Positions 18,003-27,526 of a DNA stretch of 64,000 nucleotides are shown one piece after another. Numbering within the stretch: position 1 is the first letter of the stretch; each line of letters begins with the position of its first letter. The notes under the pieces were generated by a model. That model saw nothing but the letters and a program-made list of their open reading frames with translations, was not told where the DNA came from and searched no databases. The translations under genes were made by a program, and so were the position numbers. Source of the stretch: Christiangramia oceanisediminis (GTDB lineage: Bacteria > Bacteroidota > Bacteroidia > Flavobacteriales > Flavobacteriaceae); the NCBI RefSeq assembly GCF_022570735.2, contig NZ_JANCNS010000001.1, positions 1,302,001 through 1,366,000 of the forward strand, in the 5' to 3' direction.

Positions 18003-18197
18003 ATGAATTTAAAAATGATCACCAAAAATTCTCTTATAAAACAGATTGAGCATCTACCTGAAAGTTTCTCAATAGATGAGTTGATAGAACGCTTAGTTTT
18101 GATAGAAAAGGTTGAGATAGGTGAAAGGCAATCTGATAATGCTGAAATTATTTCTGAAATTGAATTGAATAAAGAAATGGAAAAATGGTTCAAGTAA
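18003..18197 (+). CDS. Antitoxin of a ParE/RelE-type toxin-antitoxin pair
   Basis: This 64-residue acidic, mostly helical protein (LPESFSIDELIERLVLIEKVE) resembles small Bacteroidota antitoxins that neutralise ParE/RelE toxins by wrapping them with their C-terminus. Its last codons overlap the toxin gene by 13 nt in another frame, the usual arrangement for such pairs. A second in-frame ATG at 18015 is possible. Assignment rests mainly on size, composition and the adjacent toxin. Autorepression of the pair would be expected, but no operator is evident. Confidence 0.75.
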   Translation: MNLKMITKNSLIKQIEHLPESFSIDELIERLVLIEKVEIGERQSDNAEIISEIELNKEMEKWFK

Positions 18198-18481
18198 ATT
18201 GGACTATCCAGGCCAGAGACGATCTTAAGACTATCTATAATTATATTGCCAGGGACTCTAAAAAATACGCTCAACTTCAGGTGTTGAGACTTAAATCTCG
18301 AACCCACATCTTAAAAACACAGGCTTTTTCAGGTAAAATTGTTCCTGAATTGGAGCGTAATGATATCAGGGAGCTTATTGAAGGCAGTTATAGGATTATT
18401 TATAAAGTAATTAATGAAAATCGTGTAGATATTTTGTCAGTTCATCATTCAGCGCGTGACCTTTCCCTGAGAAGAGTGTAA
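18185..18481 (+). CDS. ParE/RelE-superfamily toxin
   Basis: The 98-residue protein has the ParE/RelE fold signature: VNWTIQARDDLKTIYNYIARDS at the N-terminus, a helix with KSRTHILKTQAFSGKIVPEL, then DIRELIEGSYRIIYKVINENRVDILSVHHSARDL. Family members either inhibit gyrase (ParE) or cut mRNA on the ribosome (RelE). The IxxLIEGSYRIIYKV and VHHSARDL endings fit ParE better. The start overlaps the antitoxin stop, giving translational coupling. The pair is bracketed by two copies of a palindromic repeat, which suggests acquisition or recombination at that repeat. Confidence 0.88.
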   Translation: MVQVNWTIQARDDLKTIYNYIARDSKKYAQLQVLRLKSRTHILKTQAFSGKIVPELERNDIRELIEGSYRIIYKVINENRVDILSVHHSARDLSLRRV

Positions 18482-18500
18482 TAAAATAAAGTATTTCCAT

Positions 18501-18560
18501 GTCCCCTCGAGCGGAGTCGAGAGGTTATATAATTTCAAAGCTCCTTTCCTCGGGGCTTTT
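18501..18560. repeat. Repeat copy 2 flanking the toxin-antitoxin genes
   Basis: Direct counterpart of 17867-17947 without the nested cctgcc/ggcagg insert. It contains a ctcga/tcgag palindrome and an imperfect terminator stem aaagctcc/ggggcttt with TTTT. Confidence 0.75.
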
Positions 18561-18573
18561 ATGTTTGCTAGGC

Positions 18574-19635
18574 TTAATCTGAATCCACAGGTCTTATTAA
18601 ATAAATGTAAACCGGGAAATGATCACTATATCCGCCTTCGTACCCCGAGTATCCATAAGTTCGTCGCGGATAACCTTTAAATTGGCCGGTTTGGGTCTCA
18701 AGATAAGGCTTTTTGAAGATACCCGCCTTGTAAAATTGCCATCCCTCGCCTGAATTACCTGTCAAATTGGAAGTCATAAAGAACTGGTCAAACAAATTCC
18801 AGGTGTCCCGATAAGCCAGACTGCCCTGTCCGTTTTTTAACATATTCTCCATGGGATTGAATAAATAGTCATTTCCCAGTTCATCGTTTTTTGATTGAGT
18901 TTTAAGGATTTTTTTAAAGCTTTTACTGCTTGGGTCATCATTAAAATCTCCCATACTTATAATTCTTGATTCAGGATCTATCCTTTTTATAGAATCGATG
19001 ATGCGCAAATTAAGAAAGGCAGCCTTTTCCCTTTTATAAGCACTTCTCGCTTCCCCGCCACCCCTGGATGGCCAGTGGTTAACAATAAAGCTGATCTCCT
19101 CGTTGTTTAAAAGTCCTGTTACCACCAGTTGATCCCTGGTGTAATCGCGCTTCATGGCCTTATCAGATTCATAGATCAATAATTTACGAGGATGATATTC
19201 CAGCGGGCGAAAGACCTGTTTTCGGTAAAGCAAAGCTACATCGATCCCACGTTCGTCGGGAGAGTCGAAGTGGATGATTCCGTAGTTAAAATCTAGAAGA
19301 TTTGGATGGGAGACCAGATCTTCCAGGACCTGGATATTTTCTACTTCACATAAGCCGATCACCACAGGTGGCTGCCCTGCCTGGTCTGTCCCGATCTCGG
19401 AAATCACCCTGCTGATATTATCGATTTTACGTCGGTATTTTTGCTCGTCCCATTTATCCTTCCCCGTTGCGCTGCGGTCATCATCAAAAATATCGGGGTT
19501 ATCCTCGGTATCAAAAAGGTTTTCTACGTTGTAAAATGCAACGGTTTGTATTTCATAATTCCGTCTTTCCTGTGAATTACAAATCAGAGGTAGAATGAAT
19601 AAAAGACCTATGGCCTTAATAAAAATTTTGTCCAA
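18574..19635 (-). CDS. Exported endonuclease/exonuclease/phosphatase-family enzyme
   Basis: This 353-residue protein has an N-terminal signal segment (IGLLFILPLICNS) and the metal-dependent EEP fold. Visible motifs are FYNVENLFDT (about 34), LCEVENIQVL (Glu metal ligand, about 98), VNHWPSRGGG (about 185), GDFNDDP (about 229) and SDHFPVYIY near the C-terminus. EEP enzymes cleave phosphodiester or phosphomonoester bonds in nucleic acids, nucleotides or phospholipids. Export and its divergent position, 97 bp from the receptor C/DUF5689 operon, suggest it works on external or periplasmic nucleic-acid fragments for that receptor. The exact substrate cannot be told from sequence. Confidence 0.88.
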   Translation of the reverse strand: MDKIFIKAIGLLFILPLICNSQERRNYEIQTVAFYNVENLFDTEDNPDIFDDDRSATGKDKWDEQKYRRKIDNISRVISEIGTDQAGQPPVVIGLCEVENIQVLEDLVSHPNLLDFNYGIIHFDSPDERGIDVALLYRKQVFRPLEYHPRKLLIYESDKAMKRDYTRDQLVVTGLLNNEEISFIVNHWPSRGGGEARSAYKREKAAFLNLRIIDSIKRIDPESRIISMGDFNDDPSSKSFKKILKTQSKNDELGNDYLFNPMENMLKNGQGSLAYRDTWNLFDQFFMTSNLTGNSGEGWQFYKAGIFKKPYLETQTGQFKGYPRRTYGYSGYEGGYSDHFPVYIYLIRPVDSD

Positions 19636-19685
19636 TACCGTTATATTTTATTAGAATTTAAAACGCTGAAAATAAGATATTTGTA

Positions 19686-19693
19686 TATATTTG
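19686..19693 (+). promoter_or_regulatory. -7 box of the receptor C operon
   Basis: TATATTTG is an exact TAnnTTTG match 39 bp upstream of the receptor C ATG, in the 97-bp divergent region shared with the EEP gene. There is no clear -33 TTG. Confidence 0.5.
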
Positions 19694-19732
19694 ATTCAAA
19701 ACATTTCATAAAATTTAATTTGGGGCCACGCT

Positions 19733-22558
19733 ATGCGTTTAAAGCTAATTCCGGCCTTCGTTTGCATGTTTCTGGCAATGCAGGCGTTGGCTCAGCAGGT
19801 CACCATTAGCGGTCGACTTGCCGATGCCTTTACAGAAGTGTCCCTACCACTGGTAAAAGTTTCGATAGACGGTCTCCCTGTAGAGACCCTTACTTCTTCT
19901 GATGGATCATTCTTATTGGAATTCGATCCTGTTCCTTCTGCTGAAGTCGTTCTTCGGATGGATAAGACGGGCTATATCCTGAAACGCCTGCCTGTTAAGA
20001 CGGCACTTGAAAAGAAAGAACTTGGAGTAATTTACCTACAGCTCGATCCGGCATTCGAAATGAGGCAACAGAATATTATAAGCCTAACCGAAGCTGATTT
20101 ACTGGAAGCCGAAAGTGAGCTGGACAATATTTCGGGTATACTTCAATCCAGTCGCGATGTATTTCTTAATGCCGCTTCCTTCGATTTTAGTCAAACATTT
20201 TTTCGTCCTCGTGGACTCGGTGCCGAATACGGAAAACTGCTCATCAACGGCATTGAAATGAATAAATTTAACGATGGCCGCCCACAATGGAGCAACTGGG
20301 GCGGCCTCAACGATGTGCAGCGTAACCAGGTCTTCACTAATGGAATTTCGGCTAATGATTACCAGTTTGGAGCATTGGGTGGAACTACCAATATTATTAT
20401 GCGTGCTTCAAAATATCAGAAAGGCGGTCGAATTAACCTGGCCGCTTCCAACCGAAGTTATACTGGACGTGTCATGGCCACCTATGCCAGTGGCGAGGAA
20501 AGCAATGGCTGGTATTATGCGCTTTCCGTGGGGCGAAGGTTTGCAAAAGAAGCCTATATGGATGGGACGCTTTACGATGCCAATTCCTTTTTTCTTTCAG
20601 TTGAAAAGAAACTCAACGAGAAACATGCTCTTAATTTCAGCGGCATTTATACACCTAATACCCGGGGGCGTTCAGCGCCAATGACCGAGGAAGTTTTCGA
20701 TTTAAAGGGAAGAACCTATAATCCATATTGGGGTTTGCAGGATGGTGAGATCAGGAATTCCAGGATGAGGAGCATAAAAGAACCTATTTTGATGCTTAAT
20801 CACAACTGGGATATCTCCGAAAAGCTGAATTTAAGCACGAACCTTGCCTATCAATTTGGTGAGATCGCGAATTCGCGTATCGATTATGGCGGAACTACCG
20901 TGAATGAGCTTAACGACCAGCTTGCTTTTATAGGAGGAGGTCAGAATCCTGATCCTGTTTATTATCAGAAATTACCATCTTATTTTCTCAGATTCGAGGA
21001 TAACAAGAATTTCGAGTCGGCCTTTCGTGCACAAAACTCAATTAAAGCAAACGGACAACTGGATTGGAATGCTTTATACCGGGCTAATTTAACCGCTGCG
21101 GAAAATGGCCTGAATAGTATTTATGCTTTTTCTGAAGATGTGAACCAGGATAGACAATTTTCGTTCAATTCCATCTTGAACTGGAAGCTTAGCGATCGCT
21201 TTAGTTTGAATACGGGTATCCGGGCTAACAGGTTGCAGAGCCATCAATTTGCCAGGATCAATGAGCTACTTGGAGGTATTGCTTTTCTGGATATCGATAG
21301 TTTTGTACAGGATCAACCTGGGGAGCAGCCAGGCCTGGCTGCCCAAAGCGATCTTTTGAATCTGAACAGGTTGGTCGGAGAAGAAGATTCTTATAAATAC
21401 AATTACGAGATCTCTGCAAATGACGCCGAATTCTTCTCTCAGGTACAATACCAGGGAAAAAAACTGGACCTTTTCCTTGCAGGCCGGCTGGGAATGATCA
21501 ATTATTCCCGTACAGGTTATTATCAGAATGGCGTATACCCTGAAAATTCGCTGGGCAATAGTCCCTCTGCAGAATTTTTGAACTATGGTCTTAAGACCGG
21601 AGGCGTCTATAAATTTTCGGGAAAGCATAACCTGGAACTCAATGCTGCTCATTTCTCGAAAGCACCGGCCTTTAGAAATGTATTTATCAATCCTAGGCAG
21701 AATAATTTCCTGGTACCCGGTATTACTGAAGAGAAGATCACCTCTGGAGATCTGAGTTTTCGTTACCGAAATACTGAAGTGAACTTCAGGCTAACCGGTT
21801 ATTTCAGTCAGATCAATAATTCAACAGAGGTTTCCTACTATTTCGCTGAGGGTTTATCTGGTTTAGAGCGGGAGAATACCACGGCTTTTGTCCAGGAAGT
21901 TTTAACCGGCCTGGAGAGGTTTAATTACGGGTTGGAGTTTGGCGGAGAAACGTATGTCACCAATAGCATTACTGTAAAGGCTGTTTTGAGCCTTGGAGAA
22001 TATTTATATGCCAGTGATCCAAATGTGCTGGTAAGTTCAGCAGGGCTTACTGAAACGATTAATTACGGCAGGGCCAGTTTGAAGAATTATCACGTCCCCG
22101 GTGGTCCTCAAACTGCGGGGCAGGTTGCTTTCGAATATCGGGACAGGGATTTCTGGTGGTTTGCAACAAGCCTCAATTATTTTTCAAGAGCTTTTATCGA
22201 TATCAATCCGCTTACCCGCACCACCAATTTTCAGCTTGATTATGATGGCCTTCCATTAAATGAGTATGACCCTGAGATTGCTTCCGAATTACTTCGGCAG
22301 GAGCAATTCGATGATTATTTCCTGGTGAATGCCGTGGGAGGAAAATCATGGAGGATCAATGGCAATTACCTCGGAACCTTTTTCAGCCTGAACAATATTT
22401 TCAATGTTATATACAAAAGCGGTGGATTTGAACAGGGTCGGAATGCGAATTATCGTAGCCTGAAGACCGATATGGACCGGGATATGCCGCTGTTTGCACC
22501 TAAATACTGGTATGGACAGGGGACGAGCTTTTTTGCGAATGTTTATTTTAGATTTTAA
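19733..22558 (+). CDS. TonB-dependent outer-membrane receptor C
   Basis: The 941-residue protein has a signal peptide (MRLKLIPAFVCMFLAMQALAQ), a more divergent CarboxypepD_reg-like domain (about 22-110), a plug with FNDGRPQWSNWGGL near 180 and LGGTTNIIM near 215, and a barrel ending NVYFRF. The motif order and the WSNWGGL signature place it with receptors A and B. The next gene (DUF5689 lipoprotein) starts 4 nt after its stop, and an exported phosphodiesterase-type gene diverges from the same promoter region. This supports a surface uptake complex distinct from SusCD. Codon use is ordinary, unlike receptor B. Confidence 0.9.
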   Translation: MRLKLIPAFVCMFLAMQALAQQVTISGRLADAFTEVSLPLVKVSIDGLPVETLTSSDGSFLLEFDPVPSAEVVLRMDKTGYILKRLPVKTALEKKELGVIYLQLDPAFEMRQQNIISLTEADLLEAESELDNISGILQSSRDVFLNAASFDFSQTFFRPRGLGAEYGKLLINGIEMNKFNDGRPQWSNWGGLNDVQRNQVFTNGISANDYQFGALGGTTNIIMRASKYQKGGRINLAASNRSYTGRVMATYASGEESNGWYYALSVGRRFAKEAYMDGTLYDANSFFLSVEKKLNEKHALNFSGIYTPNTRGRSAPMTEEVFDLKGRTYNPYWGLQDGEIRNSRMRSIKEPILMLNHNWDISEKLNLSTNLAYQFGEIANSRIDYGGTTVNELNDQLAFIGGGQNPDPVYYQKLPSYFLRFEDNKNFESAFRAQNSIKANGQLDWNALYRANLTAAENGLNSIYAFSEDVNQDRQFSFNSILNWKLSDRFSLNTGIRANRLQSHQFARINELLGGIAFLDIDSFVQDQPGEQPGLAAQSDLLNLNRLVGEEDSYKYNYEISANDAEFFSQVQYQGKKLDLFLAGRLGMINYSRTGYYQNGVYPENSLGNSPSAEFLNYGLKTGGVYKFSGKHNLELNAAHFSKAPAFRNVFINPRQNNFLVPGITEEKITSGDLSFRYRNTEVNFRLTGYFSQINNSTEVSYYFAEGLSGLERENTTAFVQEVLTGLERFNYGLEFGGETYVTNSITVKAVLSLGEYLYASDPNVLVSSAGLTETINYGRASLKNYHVPGGPQTAGQVAFEYRDRDFWWFATSLNYFSRAFIDINPLTRTTNFQLDYDGLPLNEYDPEIASELLRQEQFDDYFLVNAVGGKSWRINGNYLGTFFSLNNIFNVIYKSGGFEQGRNANYRSLKTDMDRDMPLFAPKYWYGQGTSFFANVYFRF

Positions 22559-22562
22559 GAAG

Positions 22563-23948
22563 ATGAAAGATAAGATCTTTATTGCCGGAATTTTAATGAT
22601 AGTTTTTGTGTTTACCGGTTGCGTGCAAACCGATGACTTTGACCTGCCCGAAATGCGGCCTGTTGAGATCGATTTCGATGGTGAACTTACCTCTATAGAA
22701 GCGGTGAAGGGAAACTTTAATATCCAAACGGGACAGGTCTTCACATTTATCAATACAGATGCATGGTTCACAGGCTATGTGATATCCAGCGATGCCGGCG
22801 GGAATTTTTACAAGGAACTAATCATTCAGGATAAGGCGAGTAACCCGGTCGCAGGAATTCAGCTTTTGCTGGATGATAACTCCTTATTCGAAACCTTCAA
22901 TTTTGGGAGGAAAATTTACGTTAAACTGGATGGGCTTAGCCTGGGTTATAATAACGGCGTACTTCAACTGGGGATGAAACAACATGGAGATGTAATTGCG
23001 CTACCAAATTCACTTATCGATGATCATGTGATCAGGACCGAAGAAGTTGCTGAAATAACTCCCTTGTCGATTAAAATCTCTGACCTGAACCCGAACCTGA
23101 AAAATCTGTACGTTAAAATTGAAGATCTGCAATTCGACCGAAACCTGGTAAAACAAGACCGCACATTTTCCTTTGCTTCCAATCCCGCCGACCAGTACGA
23201 CGGCCTCAGGCAACTGGAAAGTTGTGAAACAGGGGAAACAATCTTACTGAGCACTAGTACGTTTTCGAATTTCAGGTCGCTTTTACTTCCACAAGGATCT
23301 GGTAGTGTTGAAGGTATCCTTACCAGGGATTTTTTCGATGAACGCTATGTGGTCATGCTGAATACTCCGGATAAACTCGATATGAATGGACCACGTTGCG
23401 ATCCTGAATTTTTTGAATGTGATACTGATGTAATCGAAGGCTCTCAAATCCTTTATGACGAGAATTTTGAAGGGGTAACTTCCAATTCTACCTTGAATTC
23501 GAGAGACTGGACCAATGAAAACCTGAGCGGAGGTGAAACCAAATTCAAACCTACCCTGGTAAACGGAAACCGTGTTTTGAGGATATCGGCCTACAATACG
23601 CTGGAAAGTCCGCTGGAGGCCTGGCTGGTCACGCCGGAGATCAAACTTTCAGAAACCGAAAATGAAAGGCTGAGCTTCGATATTCGCTCCTCCTATGATA
23701 ATGGCCTATTGTTGAAGGTTTTTATAAGCCAGGATTTTTCAGGTGATATCCGAACGGCTACCTGGATCCCGGTAGATGCAGAGATACCTTTAGGACCTTC
23801 GAACCGCAATTCCACCATTTTTACAACTTCCAGGATCAACCTGTCCTGCCTGGAAGGGAAGGTCTGGGTCGGCTTTCAGTATTTGGGCTCGGCGCCAGAT
23901 AAGACCACGACCTATGACCTCGATAATTTCAGGCTAACGGGAGATTGA
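22563..23948 (+). CDS. DUF5689 / choice-of-anchor J surface lipoprotein
   Basis: The protein (462 residues from the ATG at 22563) has a lipoprotein signal MKDKIFIAGILMIVFVFTGC. The N-terminal part (about 30-270) is the DUF5689 type, an OB-fold-like region with WFTGYVISSDAGGNFYKELII and a GRKIYVKLDGLSLGY strand. The C-terminal part (about 290-460) is a jelly-roll choice-of-anchor J domain (LYDENFEGV, AWLVTPEIKLS, TTTYDLDNFRLTG). An upstream in-frame ATG at 22494 would lie inside receptor C and is rejected because it hides the signal peptide. OB folds often bind nucleic acids, which fits the nearby nucleases, but binding is not shown by the sequence. Confidence 0.85.
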   Translation: MKDKIFIAGILMIVFVFTGCVQTDDFDLPEMRPVEIDFDGELTSIEAVKGNFNIQTGQVFTFINTDAWFTGYVISSDAGGNFYKELIIQDKASNPVAGIQLLLDDNSLFETFNFGRKIYVKLDGLSLGYNNGVLQLGMKQHGDVIALPNSLIDDHVIRTEEVAEITPLSIKISDLNPNLKNLYVKIEDLQFDRNLVKQDRTFSFASNPADQYDGLRQLESCETGETILLSTSTFSNFRSLLLPQGSGSVEGILTRDFFDERYVVMLNTPDKLDMNGPRCDPEFFECDTDVIEGSQILYDENFEGVTSNSTLNSRDWTNENLSGGETKFKPTLVNGNRVLRISAYNTLESPLEAWLVTPEIKLSETENERLSFDIRSSYDNGLLLKVFISQDFSGDIRTATWIPVDAEIPLGPSNRNSTIFTTSRINLSCLEGKVWVGFQYLGSAPDKTTTYDLDNFRLTGD

Positions 23949-24011
23949 TATTGGGTTTGGTATGGAGGCTGCTTTTTTAAAGATGCTGAAACAAATCCGG
24001 CCTGTTTTTTT

Positions 24012-27000
24012 TTAGCTCACTTTTGACTCCTCTTTCTTCTCCCGGAAATCCAGCGGCTGCAAAACCTTTAATGCTTTTTCCACAGAGGTGATCTTTTCAA
24101 AGGTCAATAACAAACGCAGCCCATTCCTGGTTTGTTTTTCCTTCATCTTGCAGGTATGCGGATGTGTTTGCACGTATTGGAGGATCTTCGTGAAATTCTT
24201 TGTTTGGTAGAATCTCGATTTCTGGTCGGCGATAAAATAACCCACGAACTTGCCTTGTTTCATCACCACTCTTTCGAGGCCTAAATGAGATGCGATCCAC
24301 TTGATACGAACCGAATTTAAAAGGTCTACCGCCTGTGCAGGTAATTCGCCAAAGCGGTCTACCAGTTCAGCTTCATATTTCTGAAGTTCCTCCTCGTTCT
24401 TCAGCTCATTAAGCTTGGTATAAAGGTTAAGGCGTTCGGTAATATTGTTGATATAATCATCGGGGAACAGCAGTTCAAAATCGGTATCGATCTGAGTATC
24501 CTTCACGAAATCCTTTTGCTCCACGTCTTCGGTTTCGGCATAAAGATCGCGGAACTCATTTTCCTTCAGTTCTTCGATAGCCTCGTTCAGTATCTTTTGG
24601 TAGGTGTCGAATCCAATCTCGTTTATGAAACCGCTCTGCTCGCCTCCAAGCAGGTCTCCCGCACCTCGAATCTCCAGGTCCTTCATGGCGATATTGAATC
24701 CGCTTCCCAGCTCCGAGAACTGCTCCAGCGCAGTAATTCGCTTCCTGGCGTCATCGGTCATTGCCGAATAAGGAGGGGTTATAAAATAACAGAATGCCTT
24801 TTTATTGCTTCGGCCAACCCGTCCGCGCATCTGGTGCAGGTCTGATAGCCCGAAATTGTTGGCGTTATTGATAAAAATAGTGTTGGCCTCTGGAACGTCC
24901 AGTCCGCTTTCCACGATTGTCGTAGAAACAAGTACATCAAATTCCCCGTTGATAAAGCTCAGCATCAGTTTTTCCAGCTTCTTTCCTTCCATCTGCCCAT
25001 GACCCACGCCAATCTTCGCGTCAGGAACCAAACGTTGTATCATCCCGGCAACCTCTTTAATATTTTCAACCCGGTTGTGTATGAAAAAAACCTGTCCGCC
25101 ACGCTGTATCTCGTAAGAGATCGCATCCCTGATCACTTCCTCGTTAAATCGAACCACATGGGTTTCGATAGGATATCGGTTAGGTGGGGGAGTGGTGATG
25201 GTAGATAAATCCCTGGCTGCCATTAAACTGAACTGAAGCGTTCTAGGAATTGGTGTTGCAGTTAGCGTTAGTGTATCCACATTTTCACGGATCGTCTTCA
25301 GTTTATCCTTGACAGCAACCCCGAACTTTTGCTCTTCATCCACAACCAGTAAGCCAAGGTCTTTGAATTTTACCGATTTGTTCACCAGCTGGTGAGTACC
25401 AATAATGATATCTACTTTACCATCTTCAAGATCCTGTAAAGTTTCCTTACGCTCCTTTGCTGTTCGGAAGCGGTTCAGGTAATCGATGCGAACAGGGAAA
25501 TCCTTGAGTCTTTCGGTAAATGTTTGGTGATGCTGAAAAGCTAAAATGGTCGTTGGAACCAGGACTGCAACCTGTTTGTTATTATCCACAGCCTTGAAGG
25601 CAGCACGAATCGCCACTTCCGTTTTTCCGAAGCCAACATCCCCGCAAACAAGCCGGTCCATAGGTCGTTCGCTTTCCATGTCCTTTTTAACCGCTTCGGT
25701 GGCCGAGCTTTGATCTGGAGTATCCTCGTACATAAAAGAGGCTTCCAGTTCGTGCTGGAGATAGGAATCTGGATCATACCTGAAACCTTTTTCGAGCCTT
25801 CGCTTCGCATATAACTGAATAAGGTCATAGGCAATATGCTTGACCCTCGCCTTGGTCTTTTTCTTTAGATTTTTCCATGCGTTGCTACCCAGTTTATAGA
25901 TCTTAGGAGGTTTCCCGTCTTTCCCATTAAACTTGGAGATCTTATGCAGGGAATGTATACTCAGATACAGGATGTCACGTTCACCATAAATGAGCTTGAT
26001 GGCCTCCTGTTTTTTTCCTTCTACATCTATCTTCTGAAGTCCGCCAAACTTCCCAATCCCGTGATCTATATGAGTCACGTAATCTCCAACTTCGAGGTTG
26101 GTAAGTTCCTTCAGGGTAATGGCCTGCTTCTTGGCATAACCATTTTTCAAGTGGAATTTATGATATCGCTCAAAGATCTGGTGATCTGTATAACAAACCA
26201 TTTTGGAATCTTCGTCGATGAACCCCTGGAACATTGAAAATACCGGGGTCTGGTATTTTACTTCCTTTTCCTGGTCGTCAAAAATATCATGGAAACGCCT
26301 GGCCTGTTGTTCACTTACACAACAAATGAAGTTGGTGTAACCAGCCTCCTGGTTTTCGATCAGGTTTTCGATAAGTAATTCGAACTGTTTATTGAAGGAG
26401 GGCTGTGGTTTGGTGTTGAACAGGATCTGTTTTCCAGGCTTCATATAGGCCTGGTTGCTCAGTTCTACAGCTGTATATTCCAGAAGCTGTTTTTTTATAA
26501 GTGCTTCATTACAAAAAAGTTCTTTTGGTTCGCTGTGCTTGATATCTTCTGAAAGACCTTTAAAGGCTTCTTCAGCTTTTTTAAAAAGCTTGTTCACTGA
26601 AGCTGAAAGCAGGTCCAGGTTCTTGATAAAAACAACCGTTTTTGGAGAGATATATTTGAGAAAACTTTCCCTTACTTCGTCAAGGTGCTTGTTTTCCACG
26701 TTCGGCATCACCGAGATCTTTTTCTTCTTATCGGTTGAAAGCTGTGTTTCCACATCAAAAGTTCGGATGCTGTCTACCTCGTCACCGAAGAATTCGATAC
26801 GGTAAGGCTCGTCATGGCTAAAGGAGAACACGTCTATGATCCCTCCACGAACTGAAAATTCACCGGGTTCGGTCACAAAATCCACTCGTTTGAACTGGTA
26901 TTCAAATAGTACCTCGTTTACAAAATCGATACTAAGCTCGTCCCCAACGGCTATTTTTAGGGTGCTTTTGTCCAGTTCTTTTCGGGTAACCACTTTTTCG

Positions 27001-27395
27001 AATAGCGCATCAGGGTAGGTAACGATGAGAGCCGGCTTTTTTCGTGAATTGATACGGTTAAGGACTTCGGCCCGCAGCAGTACATTGGCATTATCGGTTT
27101 CTTCGATCTGGTAAGGGCGCCGGTAACTTCCCGGGTAAAAAAGAACGTTCTTCTCACCTACGAGCTGTTCCAGGTCGTTGAGGTAATAAGCTGCTTCTTC
27201 CTTGTCATTAAAGATCATGAGAAAAGGCCTATCCACTTCCTTAAAGGCATTGGCTACCACGAAAGAAAGGGCCGAACCTACAAGGCCTTTAAGATGTAAT
27301 TTTTGATCTAAATTTTCAGATTTGGAAATAGCATTCTGCAATTCCTGCTGCAGCGGGGATTGTGCAAAATTTTTGGCGATAAGACTCGTACTCAT
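24012..27395 (-). CDS. mfd: Transcription-repair coupling factor
   Basis: Mfd removes stalled RNA polymerase at DNA lesions and recruits UvrA. The 1127-residue protein has the full order of domains: UvrB-like N-terminal part, RNA-polymerase-interaction domain (GDYVTHIDHGIGKFGGL, about 465), a RecG-like helicase with Walker A GDVGFGKTE (about 585) and DEEQ box VVDEEQKFG (about 683), RVGRS and the C-terminal TRCF domain. The ATG at 27395 is chosen over the TTG at 27419, which lies upstream of the predicted transcription start. A promoter sits 5 nt before this ATG, so the mRNA is predicted to be leaderless. Confidence 0.95.
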   Translation of the reverse strand: MSTSLIAKNFAQSPLQQELQNAISKSENLDQKLHLKGLVGSALSFVVANAFKEVDRPFLMIFNDKEEAAYYLNDLEQLVGEKNVLFYPGSYRRPYQIEETDNANVLLRAEVLNRINSRKKPALIVTYPDALFEKVVTRKELDKSTLKIAVGDELSIDFVNEVLFEYQFKRVDFVTEPGEFSVRGGIIDVFSFSHDEPYRIEFFGDEVDSIRTFDVETQLSTDKKKKISVMPNVENKHLDEVRESFLKYISPKTVVFIKNLDLLSASVNKLFKKAEEAFKGLSEDIKHSEPKELFCNEALIKKQLLEYTAVELSNQAYMKPGKQILFNTKPQPSFNKQFELLIENLIENQEAGYTNFICCVSEQQARRFHDIFDDQEKEVKYQTPVFSMFQGFIDEDSKMVCYTDHQIFERYHKFHLKNGYAKKQAITLKELTNLEVGDYVTHIDHGIGKFGGLQKIDVEGKKQEAIKLIYGERDILYLSIHSLHKISKFNGKDGKPPKIYKLGSNAWKNLKKKTKARVKHIAYDLIQLYAKRRLEKGFRYDPDSYLQHELEASFMYEDTPDQSSATEAVKKDMESERPMDRLVCGDVGFGKTEVAIRAAFKAVDNNKQVAVLVPTTILAFQHHQTFTERLKDFPVRIDYLNRFRTAKERKETLQDLEDGKVDIIIGTHQLVNKSVKFKDLGLLVVDEEQKFGVAVKDKLKTIRENVDTLTLTATPIPRTLQFSLMAARDLSTITTPPPNRYPIETHVVRFNEEVIRDAISYEIQRGGQVFFIHNRVENIKEVAGMIQRLVPDAKIGVGHGQMEGKKLEKLMLSFINGEFDVLVSTTIVESGLDVPEANTIFINNANNFGLSDLHQMRGRVGRSNKKAFCYFITPPYSAMTDDARKRITALEQFSELGSGFNIAMKDLEIRGAGDLLGGEQSGFINEIGFDTYQKILNEAIEELKENEFRDLYAETEDVEQKDFVKDTQIDTDFELLFPDDYINNITERLNLYTKLNELKNEEELQKYEAELVDRFGELPAQAVDLLNSVRIKWIASHLGLERVVMKQGKFVGYFIADQKSRFYQTKNFTKILQYVQTHPHTCKMKEKQTRNGLRLLLTFEKITSVEKALKVLQPLDFREKKEESKVS

Positions 27396-27400
27396 TAGCG

Positions 27401-27431
27401 CAAAGATAATTGGCAACAAAAAGTCCTACAA
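27401..27431 (-). promoter_or_regulatory. Promoter of mfd placed almost on the start codon
   Basis: Reading the minus strand: TTG (27431-27429), 20-nt spacer, TATCTTTG (27408-27401), an exact TAnnTTTG. Only 5 nt separate the box from the ATG at 27395, so transcription should begin at or within a couple of bases of the start codon. Confidence 0.6.
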
Positions 27432-27526
27432 CTACATAAAGTATTTTTAACGATTAAATAGCATTCAGCCATTTTTACCATTTTGCTAACGCAGTTTCCA
27501 CGAAATCTTAGGTATTTTCACTCAAA

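Noticed and set aside
22494-22563. Upstream ATG for the DUF5689 lipoprotein
   Set aside because: It would overlap the end of receptor C and move the lipoprotein signal away from the N-terminus. The ATG at 22563 is 4 nt after the receptor stop.
27396-27419. TTG start for mfd giving an eight-residue longer protein
   Set aside because: It lies within or before the promoter and the predicted transcription start.
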